From Woeseiaceae bacterium (GTDB lineage: Bacteria > Pseudomonadota > Gammaproteobacteria > Steroidobacterales > Woeseiaceae): a DNA stretch of 64,000 nucleotides. The translations under genes were made by a program, and so were the position numbers. Of the stretch, positions 49,323-57,180 are shown one piece after another. The stretch lies in the NCBI GenBank assembly GCA_028279985.1, contig JANQMR010000016.1:124001-188000 (forward strand), read 5' to 3'. Within the stretch, counting starts at the first letter, position 1, and each line of letters begins with the position of its first letter. The notes under the pieces are model-generated. The model saw only the letters and a list, made by a program, of their open reading frames with translations, was not told the origin of the DNA and did no database searches.

Positions 49323-50336
49323 ATGACAGACAAAGTCTACAGCTTCAAGAATCATACCGTTTCAGGAGCAGACATGCTTTGGCTTAAAGCCGTCTGTAAC
49401 TCAGCTCCGATCGACGTAAAAGCTCTGAAGGCGAAACTCTGGGATAAACTTCCTGATGGATTCGATCCGCTGAGTATCGACCAACGGCTTTATAGGAATA
49501 ATCAACTTCAGCCTGTAGGCTTGTGGCACGTCGATGCCAATCGGGAGATCTTTGAGCAGATTGATTCGGTAATCTCTCATATCCGTGCCACCATTTTGGA
49601 TGCGCCAGGAATAGAAAAAGTAGACGTCGATACTTTGGTATCAAACTTATCGATTTCACGAGAAGAAGTTTCACGGGTCTTCGAAATGCTTGGGTCACTT
49701 GGTCAATTTTATTCGTCCAAGTCGACAGAGCCCAATTCGTCAGTAGTCGTGTCAATCGGCCTCCAAGGGGACGATGCGTACGACGAGTATCTTGGCTATA
49801 CCGACGTCGATGACTTGCTCGAACGATTCTATGAGTCGCGTGATCCGGCCGCGAGTGCAAACGCTTCTTGGCCAGCGTTGTCAATCGCGTCATTCTCTGA
49901 ATATCCGGTAGTGCCTGTCGATAGTGTGCCGACAATTCGTCCAAATACAGCGTTTGTCTTGATGGCGATTGACGATGAGGTGCCGGAACTCGAAGACGTA
50001 TTTATGGCGATTAGAGATACTTGTGACGGGTTTGGTATTACCGCATACAGAGCAAACGATATTGAGCACCAAGACCGGATAACCGATCGTATTTTGGAGG
50101 AGATTAGGACGTGCGAATATCTAATCGCCGATTTGAGCTTAGAAAGACCGAACGTATACTACGAAATTGGGTATGCGCACGCGATTCATAAAAAACCAAT
50201 TCTCTTTCGGCGACGCGAGACCAAAGTGCATTTCGATCTATCGGTGCACAACGTTCCACCTTATAAAAATGCGACAGAACTTAAGGCTTTGTTGAAGGCG
50301 AGGTTCGAAGCAATCCTCGGCCGCATTGTCGCCTAG
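49323..50336 (+). CDS. TIR/deoxyribosyltransferase-like domain protein
   Basis: The 337-residue protein (GTG 49311 is an alternative start) has an unrecognised N-terminal half with two winged-helix-like stretches. The C-terminal 130 residues have the flavodoxin-like pattern shared by TIR-like and nucleoside deoxyribosyltransferase-like domains: TAFVLMAIDDEVPEL, then IRTCEYLIADLSLERPNVYY with EIGYAHAIHKKPI. The conserved Glu in YYEIGYAHA is the expected catalytic residue. Located 255 bases after CBASS at the right island end, it may be a separate NAD- or nucleotide-consuming defence gene. Confidence 0.7.
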   Translation: MTDKVYSFKNHTVSGADMLWLKAVCNSAPIDVKALKAKLWDKLPDGFDPLSIDQRLYRNNQLQPVGLWHVDANREIFEQIDSVISHIRATILDAPGIEKVDVDTLVSNLSISREEVSRVFEMLGSLGQFYSSKSTEPNSSVVVSIGLQGDDAYDEYLGYTDVDDLLERFYESRDPAASANASWPALSIASFSEYPVVPVDSVPTIRPNTAFVLMAIDDEVPELEDVFMAIRDTCDGFGITAYRANDIEHQDRITDRILEEIRTCEYLIADLSLERPNVYYEIGYAHAIHKKPILFRRRETKVHFDLSVHNVPPYKNATELKALLKARFEAILGRIVA

Positions 50337-50577
50337 ATCAAACCGCTCAAACTATCAATAGTCGATCAGGTACGCTGAGCAATTGATGAAGGAATCAGCG
50401 GATTCATGGCTCTCCCGGTTCCGCAGTCGATAGCGTTAATTTTAGTAGGCCCGTTGTCCGCGTGGTGCGCCGCTGGGCAACAATTTCTGCCGAGCTAAAG
50501 AACGTGGGGTATGTATTGGGGTATTTGTGGTCAAAGAATCGACTAAGGTAAGCACTAGCAAGGCTTGTACCGCCATC

Positions 50578-50600
50578 TTCAATTCCACCCATCACCACCA
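50578..50600 (+). other. attR, right end of the tRNA-Met island
   Basis: This is an exact 23-base copy of the tRNA-Met 3' end (32681-32703), with no tRNA upstream of it. It defines the distal end of the island. Confidence 0.9.
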
Positions 50601-50661
50601 GCTTCACATAGCAGGCAATGTCGCCGCTAGGTCGGTTTTTATGTCGCAGTTCGCATCGCCG

Positions 50662-51177
50662 TCAACTTTGCTTTGCGATGAGATGGAATTGATGTGGTTC
50701 CATCAATCGCAAGAACTCCGTTGTCGGCATGATGATGGACCGGTCGAGTGATCCCGCGTTGAACCCGATCGTATCGGTTTCAAGGAAGCCGTGGTCGACG
50801 ATGAGTTCTTCAATCATCGGGAAAACCGGTTTCGCGAATGGCGGCAAGCTGCCGGGAACTAGCCCGTAGGTAACGGTTTCGAATTCTTCCGGGCTGGCGA
50901 ATCGGATCGACTTTACGCCGGAAGAGTGCTTACGAATTGCCTTGGAGTCCAGTCGAAGGGTTGCCGGAATGAGGGCGACCAAGTAACGGACTCGACTTGA
51001 TTGCTGTCGCAGTCGAAGCAGCAGCGCTTTCGCGCCAACGGTGTTGGTGTAACCGAGTTCGGCGCGCGCGAGCGCGCTTTCTTCGGAAGTACGGCATGGT
51101 TCATGATCAACAACTTCGTAGATGATATCGAGCTGTTCAAGCGCATCCTTGATTGCGTCGAAGACCAAATTGTTCAT
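50662..51177 (-). CDS. YbaK/ProX-type aminoacyl-tRNA deacylase
   Basis: ATG 51177 is preceded by AAGGAGAAG and gives 171 residues. The protein has the YbaK/EbsC pattern: YEVVDHEPCRTSEESA near the N-terminus, GAKALLLRL with the conserved lysine, and FASPEEFETVTYGLVPGSLPPF in part. Family members hydrolyse misacylated tRNAs such as Cys- or Ala-tRNA(Pro). It is downstream of the oxygenase gene on the same strand, 34 bases away, so it may protect translation from the product of that pathway. Confidence 0.85.
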   Translation of the reverse strand: MNNLVFDAIKDALEQLDIIYEVVDHEPCRTSEESALARAELGYTNTVGAKALLLRLRQQSSRVRYLVALIPATLRLDSKAIRKHSSGVKSIRFASPEEFETVTYGLVPGSLPPFAKPVFPMIEELIVDHGFLETDTIGFNAGSLDRSIIMPTTEFLRLMEPHQFHLIAKQS

Positions 51178-51211
51178 TTGCTTCTCCTTGATGTCATCGA
51201 TTCGCGAGATT

Positions 51212-52225
51212 TCATTGCAACACGAGCTGTTCGACCGCAAACACGTTTGGGCGAACTTCGATGCTCGCCGCCTTCAGTGCTTGTAGCGAAGGCGCGGCGT
51301 AGAGACGCTGGAGTAGACGTGTTCCAGCGAACAAAGGCCGTGCATGCAGACAGCGCAGGTTCGAGAACGCGACGACGGTACCGGGATCGGTCGGAATCGT
51401 GACGCTGACGTCATCCGCGGCGTCATGTAGCGCCTGAAGCGCGCGTTCCGCCTCCGGCGTATCGGCATGCGTATTGCTTGAGCTCAACGTGACAATTCTG
51501 CGTTCGAAATTGTCTCGTTCCAGAACCGGCGACGGCGGTGACCCGATAAGGCGACCGCCGAACAAATTGAATGTGGTTGGTGCGTGGTGTCGAAAGCGCG
51601 GTTGTTCAAGAATCTCGATCGAGTCATCGTCCAAACGAGAAACTGCGGCATCGATCGAAGCGATCCGGGTACCCGTATTTGACGGATTGTACCGCGTGGC
51701 CAGCATCAGAACCGGCGGGCGCAACGGCCAGCTCAGCACTCCGCCGTCGCCGTGCCACGCCAGATCACCATTTCCGTCACTCGACTGGACGTTCTTACCG
51801 ACCGCTACTGGCCAAATGTTGGCCGGAATGTCTCCGTCCTTTTCTTGGTCGTAGCTAAACGCCTTAAGCCCACCGGCACTCGCGACCCCGCACAGGGCCA
51901 GTTCGGCGATCGCATCTTCCGGCAGCAAACCTGGCGGTGTACTCGAGAAAAATCCAGTGTCCTGCTCGCTCAGGGGCAACCCGTAGATGATAACGATGTC
52001 CGGGCCGGACGGTCCGCAGATGCTCTTGATCGCGGAACTCATAGCCGACGGCACGAAGCGCCGGGCAAGATCTCTGTTTTGCTGGTCGAGCACGTCGTCG
52101 CGCGAGAACCCCTGTTCATCCATGGTTTTGCGCCAGTCTTCGACACTGTCATCGTCAAACTCGTATTCAACGACGTTTGTGCCCATGCATCGATATAACT
52201 CCCTGATATTACTATGGTTGGACAT
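51212..52225 (-). CDS. TauD/clavaminate synthase-like 2-oxoglutarate oxygenase
   Basis: The 337-residue protein has the facial triad of Fe(II)/2OG oxygenases: HGD in LAWHGDGGVLSW and the distal His in NLRCLHARPLF, followed by the co-substrate Arg in GTRLLQRLY. The spacing resembles AsnO, VioC and clavaminate synthase, which hydroxylate free amino acids. The substrate is unknown. The start at 52225 is ATG, preceded by GGGAGG. It is divergent from an XRE regulator. Confidence 0.82.
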   Translation of the reverse strand: MSNHSNIRELYRCMGTNVVEYEFDDDSVEDWRKTMDEQGFSRDDVLDQQNRDLARRFVPSAMSSAIKSICGPSGPDIVIIYGLPLSEQDTGFFSSTPPGLLPEDAIAELALCGVASAGGLKAFSYDQEKDGDIPANIWPVAVGKNVQSSDGNGDLAWHGDGGVLSWPLRPPVLMLATRYNPSNTGTRIASIDAAVSRLDDDSIEILEQPRFRHHAPTTFNLFGGRLIGSPPSPVLERDNFERRIVTLSSSNTHADTPEAERALQALHDAADDVSVTIPTDPGTVVAFSNLRCLHARPLFAGTRLLQRLYAAPSLQALKAASIEVRPNVFAVEQLVLQ

Positions 52226-52332
52226 TGTTCCCTCCCAAACTCATGGAGATTCGGCTTCCTGTCCCCCTTTACAACAACCAAAACATCACCGTTTACGCCA
52301 AAGTGTTACATAAAAACGCACTTTTTCGCAAG

Positions 52333-52382
52333 ATTTTGGTTAAATCAAAATACTGTGACGTAGATTTCGTCGATCACGTCAC
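52333..52382. promoter_or_regulatory. Dyads in the oxygenase-XRE divergent region
   Basis: GTGACGT (52355-52361) and ACGTCAC (52376-52382) are perfect inverted arms 14 bases apart. ATTTTG and CAAAAT around 52334-52351 make a second dyad. They lie in the 231-base spacer between the divergent genes and are good operator candidates for the XRE protein. Confidence 0.45.
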
Positions 52383-52456
52383 TAAAAGGCGATCATCAAT
52401 CTGGTTTCGGACTACAATTGATCGCTTTAGCACCCTGCAACAAACCGAGGAGTCAT

Positions 52457-53224
52457 ATGCAGCCCATGTCTGGCGGCGAAATTCTGAAAAAACTCCGCAA
52501 AAAGAAGGGATACACGCAGCGTGAACTAGCCGATAAGTCCGGAATATCACTCACGTATATCTCCCGGCTGGAGCGCGCCGGCGACGACATAGTGCCGAAG
52601 AAAAGCACTATTGACGCGTTGGTTAGCGCCTTGGAAGCAAGCCCGGAGGACACGGGTAATTTGTTGACTGCTTACCTTCCCGAGTTGGCGCATGCGCCTG
52701 GTGATTCGAGTAGCGATCGAAAACGGCAGTCTGGATTAGACGCGGGCTCAAGTATCTGGATTGTGTCAGACGAGCCGGCTGAGGTGGTTGACGACGACTA
52801 TCGTCAAGTCGTTGCACAGAATTTGCGGGACGGCGTGCGCTACACCTATTGGACGAAAGACACGAAAGCATTTGATCGTCTTAGACGGCGGTTGCAGCCT
52901 CTCGTCGCCGATGTTGATGAGCGCATCGAATGCGTCAAAGTGCCGGAAGAAGCAAATTGGTTTAGCTTTGTGATTTACAACCCGCTGCGACCATTTGACG
53001 CCGAGACGCCACCAGAACTGCAGGTTGCGATGTACTCTGAGGACGGGACAACGCTAGCAAGGACGCAGTACATTGATTTCAAGACACTGTATCGGATAAC
53101 GAATTTTATGAAAGGCACGTACGAATTCTTGGTGCAGCACCCAGGTGAAAGTGACGATGGCTACGAGTGGCATCACCGTATACCTTCACGGCATTTAAAG
53201 GAGTCAAAAGATGGGCGCGGTTGA
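52457..53224 (+). CDS. XRE regulator with unknown C-terminal sensor domain
   Basis: ATG 52457 follows GAGGAG; the product has 255 residues. An N-terminal helix-turn-helix (ILKKLRKKKGYTQRELADKS, then LTYISRLERAG) is followed by an alpha/beta domain of about 150 residues (SSIWIVSDEPAEVVDDDYRQ; NLRDGVRYTYWTKDT) that could bind a ligand. The domain pattern SDxPxExxDD-NLxxGVxYxY is not assigned to a family here. The methyltransferase gene starts within its last 14 bases. Confidence 0.8.
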   Translation: MQPMSGGEILKKLRKKKGYTQRELADKSGISLTYISRLERAGDDIVPKKSTIDALVSALEASPEDTGNLLTAYLPELAHAPGDSSSDRKRQSGLDAGSSIWIVSDEPAEVVDDDYRQVVAQNLRDGVRYTYWTKDTKAFDRLRRRLQPLVADVDERIECVKVPEEANWFSFVIYNPLRPFDAETPPELQVAMYSEDGTTLARTQYIDFKTLYRITNFMKGTYEFLVQHPGESDDGYEWHHRIPSRHLKESKDGRG

Positions 53225-53975
53225 CCTGCTGACGGATCAGAGCGAACTTAGTTACGGGCAAGCATTTCGTGAGTTTCGAAAACTGACGAATGAAACCCAG
53301 ATAATTAGCTCTTCTGTGGGCAGCATTGTTCAGTCCCATTCGACAGCGGAATTGCCGAGCGGTCGTCTGGTCGACATTGGGTGTGGTGATGGTTCTTTGA
53401 CGGAATTAATTGCCAAAGCAGGCAGATGCGATTCAGCAATCCTTGTCGAGCCAGAAAAGCAGCTAATGGTGAACGCAGCTGGGGCGCTGAATCACAGTTT
53501 ATCCCCGGTGAAATCGACCCGAGCCTTTCGACAGACGATTCAATCAGCGTACGCCGACGTGGCTGGCAGTTTGCCGACATCATTTGTCGTTCTTTCCCAC
53601 GTTTGCTACTACATACCACAAGTTCTTTTTGCTGAGATTGTAGGCAAAGCCTCAGTGGGCGGGGTGGTTGTTGCGAATAGTAGCGGTTCGTTTTTTGATT
53701 CAATATGGCAACGGATAGCCCCCGAAAGATCACGCCGGTTGCGTGCATGTCACGGCTTAATGTCAGAGATTGGCGGTTGGCATCGTCAAAGATTTCAGGT
53801 GCGTATGGCAGTCCCATCTGCGCATTCAATTGAAGCAGAAGTTATCCTGCGACTGGCGCACGAATATTTGCCAATCGCGGAAGGGACCAGGCGATTCCTC
53901 GAGTCTGAGATTGACGCGTGCGACGGGGTCATCGAGTTACCAATTGAGATATACGTTCGGGGGCCCAGTGCATGA
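53211..53975 (+). CDS. Class I SAM-dependent methyltransferase
   Basis: The 254-residue protein has LVDIGCGDGSLTELIAKAG as the SAM loop near 52 and AILVEPEKQLM as motif II, with VVLSHVCYYIP as motif IV. The whole is similar to small-molecule N-methyltransferases such as histamine methyltransferase-like proteins. It starts after AAGGAG, overlaps the regulator gene by 14 bases and the transporter gene by 4, so it forms one operon with both. Substrate unknown. Confidence 0.82.
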   Translation: MGAVDLLTDQSELSYGQAFREFRKLTNETQIISSSVGSIVQSHSTAELPSGRLVDIGCGDGSLTELIAKAGRCDSAILVEPEKQLMVNAAGALNHSLSPVKSTRAFRQTIQSAYADVAGSLPTSFVVLSHVCYYIPQVLFAEIVGKASVGGVVVANSSGSFFDSIWQRIAPERSRRLRACHGLMSEIGGWHRQRFQVRMAVPSAHSIEAEVILRLAHEYLPIAEGTRRFLESEIDACDGVIELPIEIYVRGPSA

Positions 53976-54622
53976 ATAGGTCGTTGCTTTTATTGGTAAG
54001 CGTGTTTGTGGCTGGCGTTGTCGTTACGAACGTAATTGGTACGAAGATTATGACGCTCTTCGGTTTGAACTTTACCGCTGGCATGCTTGCCTACTGCGTG
54101 ACTTTCCCGATAACGGACACCATCGGAGAGGTGTGGGGGAAACGTCACGCGCAGACGGCAGTTTGGGGCGGCCTGATCGGGAATTTCGTTATGGTCCTGC
54201 TCGTCTATCTTGCCATCGTGTCGGAGCCAGCGGTCTTCTGGGGCGGGCAACAACAGTATTCAGCGGTGCTTGGCATGGTGCCGAGAATTGTCTTCGCATC
54301 GATGCTCGCGTACTTGGTAAGTCAGCTGCATGATGTTTGGGCGTTTCATTTTTGGTCGAAGGTGACGAAAGGCAAGCACCTGTGGCTCAGAAACAACCTG
54401 TCGACGGCAACATCACAACTGATTGACAGCGCAATTTTCGTGTCTGTTGCTTTCTGGGGCGTGCTTCCGTCTGACGCAATTCTGACAATATTTGTCGGGC
54501 AGTACTTGATCAAGCTCCTGATTGCAGCAATAGACACGCCAGCGGTTTACGCGCTTGTGTGGCTGTGCAGAAAGAATCTGGCGCCGGATGGAGCCAACAC
54601 TTCCAAATCAACGAATGACTGA
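53972..54622 (+). CDS. VUT/YhhQ-family transporter
   Basis: The 216-residue membrane protein has about six hydrophobic segments and the family signature FPITDTIGEVWGKRHAQTAVW. YhhQ of E. coli imports queuosine precursors (preQ0, preQ1). Further family members may have other cargo. Here it is in an operon with a regulator and methyltransferase rather than queuosine genes, so another substrate is possible. A strong terminator follows. Confidence 0.85.
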   Translation: MNRSLLLLVSVFVAGVVVTNVIGTKIMTLFGLNFTAGMLAYCVTFPITDTIGEVWGKRHAQTAVWGGLIGNFVMVLLVYLAIVSEPAVFWGGQQQYSAVLGMVPRIVFASMLAYLVSQLHDVWAFHFWSKVTKGKHLWLRNNLSTATSQLIDSAIFVSVAFWGVLPSDAILTIFVGQYLIKLLIAAIDTPAVYALVWLCRKNLAPDGANTSKSTND

Positions 54623-54658
54623 GGATATCCGTTCGATGTCGCTCTGAAAGTGAACGAC

Positions 54659-54685
54659 ACCTGCCTATTTGCAGGCAGGTTTTTG
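54659..54685 (+). terminator. Intrinsic terminator after the VUT transporter
   Basis: ACCTGCC (54659-54665) pairs with GGCAGGT (54674-54680) over an 8-base loop and is followed by TTTTTG. It closes the XRE-methyltransferase-transporter operon. Confidence 0.85.
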
Positions 54686-54863
54686 TCAAGATATATTGAT
54701 AGCCAGAGGACGCCGTTTCGCCCACATGGTGGGACTTCCGAACGACGACCGATGCCAATTCAAACCGCGCAGGCACGGCCCTGCACAACATGGTTGAGGT
54801 TCTGAATCTGGCGCACGACCCGATCCGTCGGGATGCGTAATCAGATTTGCAAGGAGCCTGACC

Positions 54864-55001
54864 ATGGCCTCTTACGAAAGAATAGACCCAGACCACGCGG
54901 CTGTAGCTGAGATCACCGCTCGGCTCGTAACCGGCCGAATCATTGAAGCGCTGTATGAGAATCGCCCGCCGGTTCTTCCAGGCTGGTTGAACTTTGATTA
55001 G
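54864..55001 (+). CDS. Unrecognised 45-residue protein
   Basis: ATG 54864 follows AAGGAGCCTGACC, a strong ribosome binding site. The product begins MASYERIDPDHAAVAEITAR and ends LPGWLNFD. It lies 26 bases before the IS3 element and 240 after the transporter. It has no cysteines or membrane segment. The good start signal makes it more likely real than chance. Confidence 0.5.
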   Translation: MASYERIDPDHAAVAEITARLVTGRIIEALYENRPPVLPGWLNFD

Positions 55002-55076
55002 GCCGCCGCATACCCCGGTTACACGATGAATCACCCCGGCTTTCCCGGAGTCTCCATTTCTTGAGAGGATTGGAGC

Positions 55077-55397
55077 ATGAACAAGAGAGCGAGGTATTCC
55101 CCGGAAGTGCGGGAACGGGCGGTGCGGCTGGTTTTCGAGCACGAGTCGGAGTATGACTCGCAGTGGGCAGCAATCGGCTCGGTGGCGTCGAAGATTGGCT
55201 GTACGGCAGAGACGCTACGCAAATGGGTGCGTCAGGCCGAGCATGATCGAGGTCGGCGTGACGGCACGACCACGAGTGATCGTGAGCGGCTCAAGGAACT
55301 GGAACGCGAGAACCGCGAGCTGAAGCGGGCTAACGAGATTCTGCGCACGGCGTCGGCCTATTTTGCTCAGGCGGAGCTCGACCGCCGACGCAAGTGA
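55077..55397 (+). CDS. IS3-family OrfA transposase subunit
   Basis: The 106-residue protein has the IS3 helix-turn-helix ([20 protein letters not shown], then [15 protein letters not shown]) and a leucine-zipper-like coiled coil ([19 protein letters not shown]). It normally joins OrfB by ribosomal frameshifting. It appears intact and overlaps orfB by 4 bases. Confidence 0.93.
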   Translation: MNKRARYSPEVRERAVRLVFEHESEYDSQWAAIGSVASKIGCTAETLRKWVRQAEHDRGRRDGTTTSDRERLKELERENRELKRANEILRTASAYFAQAELDRRRK

Positions 55398-56104
55398 TGG
55401 TGCGTTACATCGACGACTATCGGGAGCGATTCGGGGTCGAGCCGATCTGCAGGGTGCTGCCGATCGCCCCGTCGACGTACTACGAGATGAAAGCCCGGCA
55501 ACGGGATCCGAGCCGCTTGCCGCGGCGAGCGGTTCGTGACGAAGCACTGAAGCGCGAGATCCGGCGCGTGCACGCTGAGAACTACGGGGTCTACGGCGCC
55601 CGCAAGGTCTGGAAGCAGCTCAACAGAGAAGGGATCCAGGTGGCACGCTGCACCGTGGCCCGGCTGATGCAGGAGATGGGGCTGCGCGGTGTCTCGCGCG
55701 GCAAGAAGGTCAAGACGACCTTGCCGGCGACAGCGGACGTCGTTCCGCTCGATCGAGTCAACCGTGACTTTGTTGTCAGCGCACCGAACCGCCTGTGGGT
55801 AGCCGATCTGACGCACGTCGCCACCTGGCGCGGCTTCGTGTACGTGGCGTTCGTCATCGATGCGTTCGCTCGCCGTATCGTTGGCTGGCGGGTCTCGGGT
55901 TCACTGAGAACAGACATCGCCCTGGATGCACTCGCACAGGCGCTCTACGACCGTCGTATCGCCGAGGAATCGGAACTTATCCATCATAGCGATCGCGAAG
56001 TGCAATACGTCTCAATCCGCTCGGCGACGTACCGCCGGCAGAATATGAGATGGCGTACTATCGCCAGCAGGACGAGTCAGCTATGGCAGTCTGACTCAAA
56101 CTAA
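55394..56104 (+). pseudogene. IS3 OrfB transposase, internally deleted
   Basis: The frame is normal through the integrase core up to LIHHSDREVQYVSIR, which holds the second catalytic Asp. It then runs out of frame; the bases right after encode, in another frame, LGDVPPAEYEMAYYRQQDES, the usual OrfB C-terminus. So roughly 60-70 codons with the catalytic Glu have been lost by a deletion near 56018. The usual G after HHSDR is also changed. The enzyme cannot be active. Confidence 0.88.
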
Positions 56105-56132
56105 CGAGCCTCCGGAAATCCTGGGGTGATTC

Positions 56133-56393
56133 ATGCTGCAGGAAGAGCGAAAGCTCCAACGGCCGGAGCCGGTTGCTCCGTCAGACTTTATGAGTAGGGA
56201 TTCCTCCGACCGTTTTCTAGAGAAGTATGCAGAGGCACTGCGGGAAAAGAATGAGAGGATTATGGGTCGCGCGTCGCAGTACCTTACAGGATCGGAGTAT
56301 AAGCTACTGGAGCGAAAGCTGGCCGAAGAGGTGGAACGGATCTCAGAAGATACGGTCAGGGAGGATTTTGGCGGCTTATTTGGGGCGCCTTGA
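56133..56393 (+). pseudogene. Possible C-terminal part of a gene cut by the IS3 element
   Basis: The 86-codon frame opens on an ATG whose A is the last base of the IS. It is hydrophilic and helical (FLEKYAEALREKNERIMGRA, then EYKLLERKLAEEVERI) and ends REDFGGLFGAP. A frame that begins exactly at the IS border is most easily explained as the 3' end of an interrupted gene. No family is recognised and no matching 5' part was found left of the IS. Confidence 0.45.
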
Positions 56394-56420
56394 ACGAAAA
56401 CTAGAGAACTATGTGGTAGT

Positions 56421-56680
56421 TTATCTCTTCACGGTCTTTTTGGATTTGCCGTTACGGCGGTTGCCGGCAACGTCATCGGCCAGGTGCGAGTCGAACTCGC
56501 CTTCCAGCGCGGCTTCCGTCAGCTGTTTCACCAGCGGCGCCAGAACGCCGTCCTTGCCGCTGATCGCCTGGCCCGATTGAATCGCCTTCAGCGCCGCTTC
56601 AAAATCGAATTTCTCGCTCATTCGTCAATCCCCTTTCCTCTAGATTAAAGGATTGACACAGAATTTCTAACACTCCCAAA
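56421..56680 (-). pseudogene. IS256-family transposase N-terminal remnant
   Basis: The frame 56621-56421 reads FDFEAALKAIQSGQAISGKD, then LVKQLTEAALEGEFDSHLAD and NRRNGKSKKTVK, the N-terminus of IS256/mutator transposases. The remaining 300 or more residues are missing. Upstream on the same strand (to about 56680) lies a sequence with TTCTGTGTCAATCC, similar to IS256-type termini. Confidence 0.8.
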
Positions 56681-56724
56681 TGGTCGGGTTCCGGCGTCGC
56701 TTCTCCCGTCTTAACTGGCTCAAG

Positions 56725-56897
56725 CTGGACTTTGTGTGTGTTTTGTTTTATCTGGATATTCGAGCTGTTCGGGCCTTACTTAACCGAAGCGGAAGAGCGC
56801 TTGGTATTAGGTGTCGCCCTAGCACTACCGGCGATTTTGGCGTTTGGCTATGGGCTGCGGTCTTTGGGAGCGGATGATCCGCCGGCCTCCCGTTAAA
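56725..56897 (+). pseudogene. 3' remnant of a membrane protein gene
   Basis: A frame without a start codon reads FELFGPYLTEAEERLVLGVA, then LALPAILAFGYGLRSLG and ends DDPPASR before TAA at 56895-56897. The hydrophobic segment and acidic-then-basic pattern are protein-like. It begins right beside the IS256 remnant, so it is probably the end of a gene cut by that element. Confidence 0.4.
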
Positions 56898-57180
56898 CGA
56901 GTTCGATACGTAACTGATGCCCGAGCACCTGTGCGGCCTTAATGACCGTATTGAGCTGGATGTTCTCGTTGTCCGGATCCAAAATCCGGTCGAGTTGGCT
57001 GCGACTCGTATTCATTGCTTTTGCCATCTGATTCTTGCTCATGTGCTTTTCTTTCATCGCCTGGGCCAACTGCCACGCGAGTACTCGCTTTACAGCGATA
57101 GCGGTCGTTTCCTCGTACGTACCTTCTTCTTTGAGGAAGTCCTCAAACGTTGAGCCAATGCGGCCTTTCTGTTTGCTCAT
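56893..57180 (-). CDS. higA: HigA-type antitoxin (XRE)
   Basis: This 95-residue protein has a helix-turn-helix in the C-terminal half (MKEKHMSKNQMAKAMNTSRS followed by QLDRILDP), the arrangement of HigA/phage Gp49-linked antitoxins. It follows the toxin gene with a 4-base ATGA overlap (toxin first), the order typical of higBA. It would neutralise the toxin and repress the pair. Confidence 0.85.
   Translation of the reverse strand: MSKQKGRIGSTFEDFLKEEGTYEETTAIAVKRVLAWQLAQAMKEKHMSKNQMAKAMNTSRSQLDRILDPDNENIQLNTVIKAAQVLGHQLRIELV

Larger units (their letters stand above)
32681..50600. mobile_element. 17.9-kb integrated genomic island in tRNA-Met
   Basis: The 23 bases at 32681-32703 (the 3' end of tRNA-Met) are repeated exactly at 50578-50600; bases on either side differ. 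A P4-type integrase gene lies just inside the left copy. GC content drops visibly against the flanks. Cargo is a radical SAM operon, an AbiE pair, a second recombinase with a structured non-coding region, a type III CBASS operon and a TIR/deoxyribosyltransferase-like gene. No conjugation or phage structural genes are present, so it is a defence-type island that probably needs a helper to move. Confidence 0.9.
55027..56133 (+). mobile_element. Internally deleted IS3-family element
   Basis: Terminal inverted repeats are visible: TGAATCACCCCGGCTTTCCC at 55027 and, on the other strand from 56133, TGAATCACCCCAGGATTTCC. Inside are orfA and a broken orfB. The length of 1107 bases is short for IS3 (about 1.2-1.3 kb) because part of orfB is missing. 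No target duplication was clear. The element seems immobile without help. Confidence 0.88.

Noticed and set aside
56680..56877. Plus-strand frame starting MVGFRRRFSRLNWLKLD as a gene
   Set aside because: The alternative frame over the same bases (56725-56897) gives the more protein-like membrane-protein end; the first is likely out of frame after a decay event.
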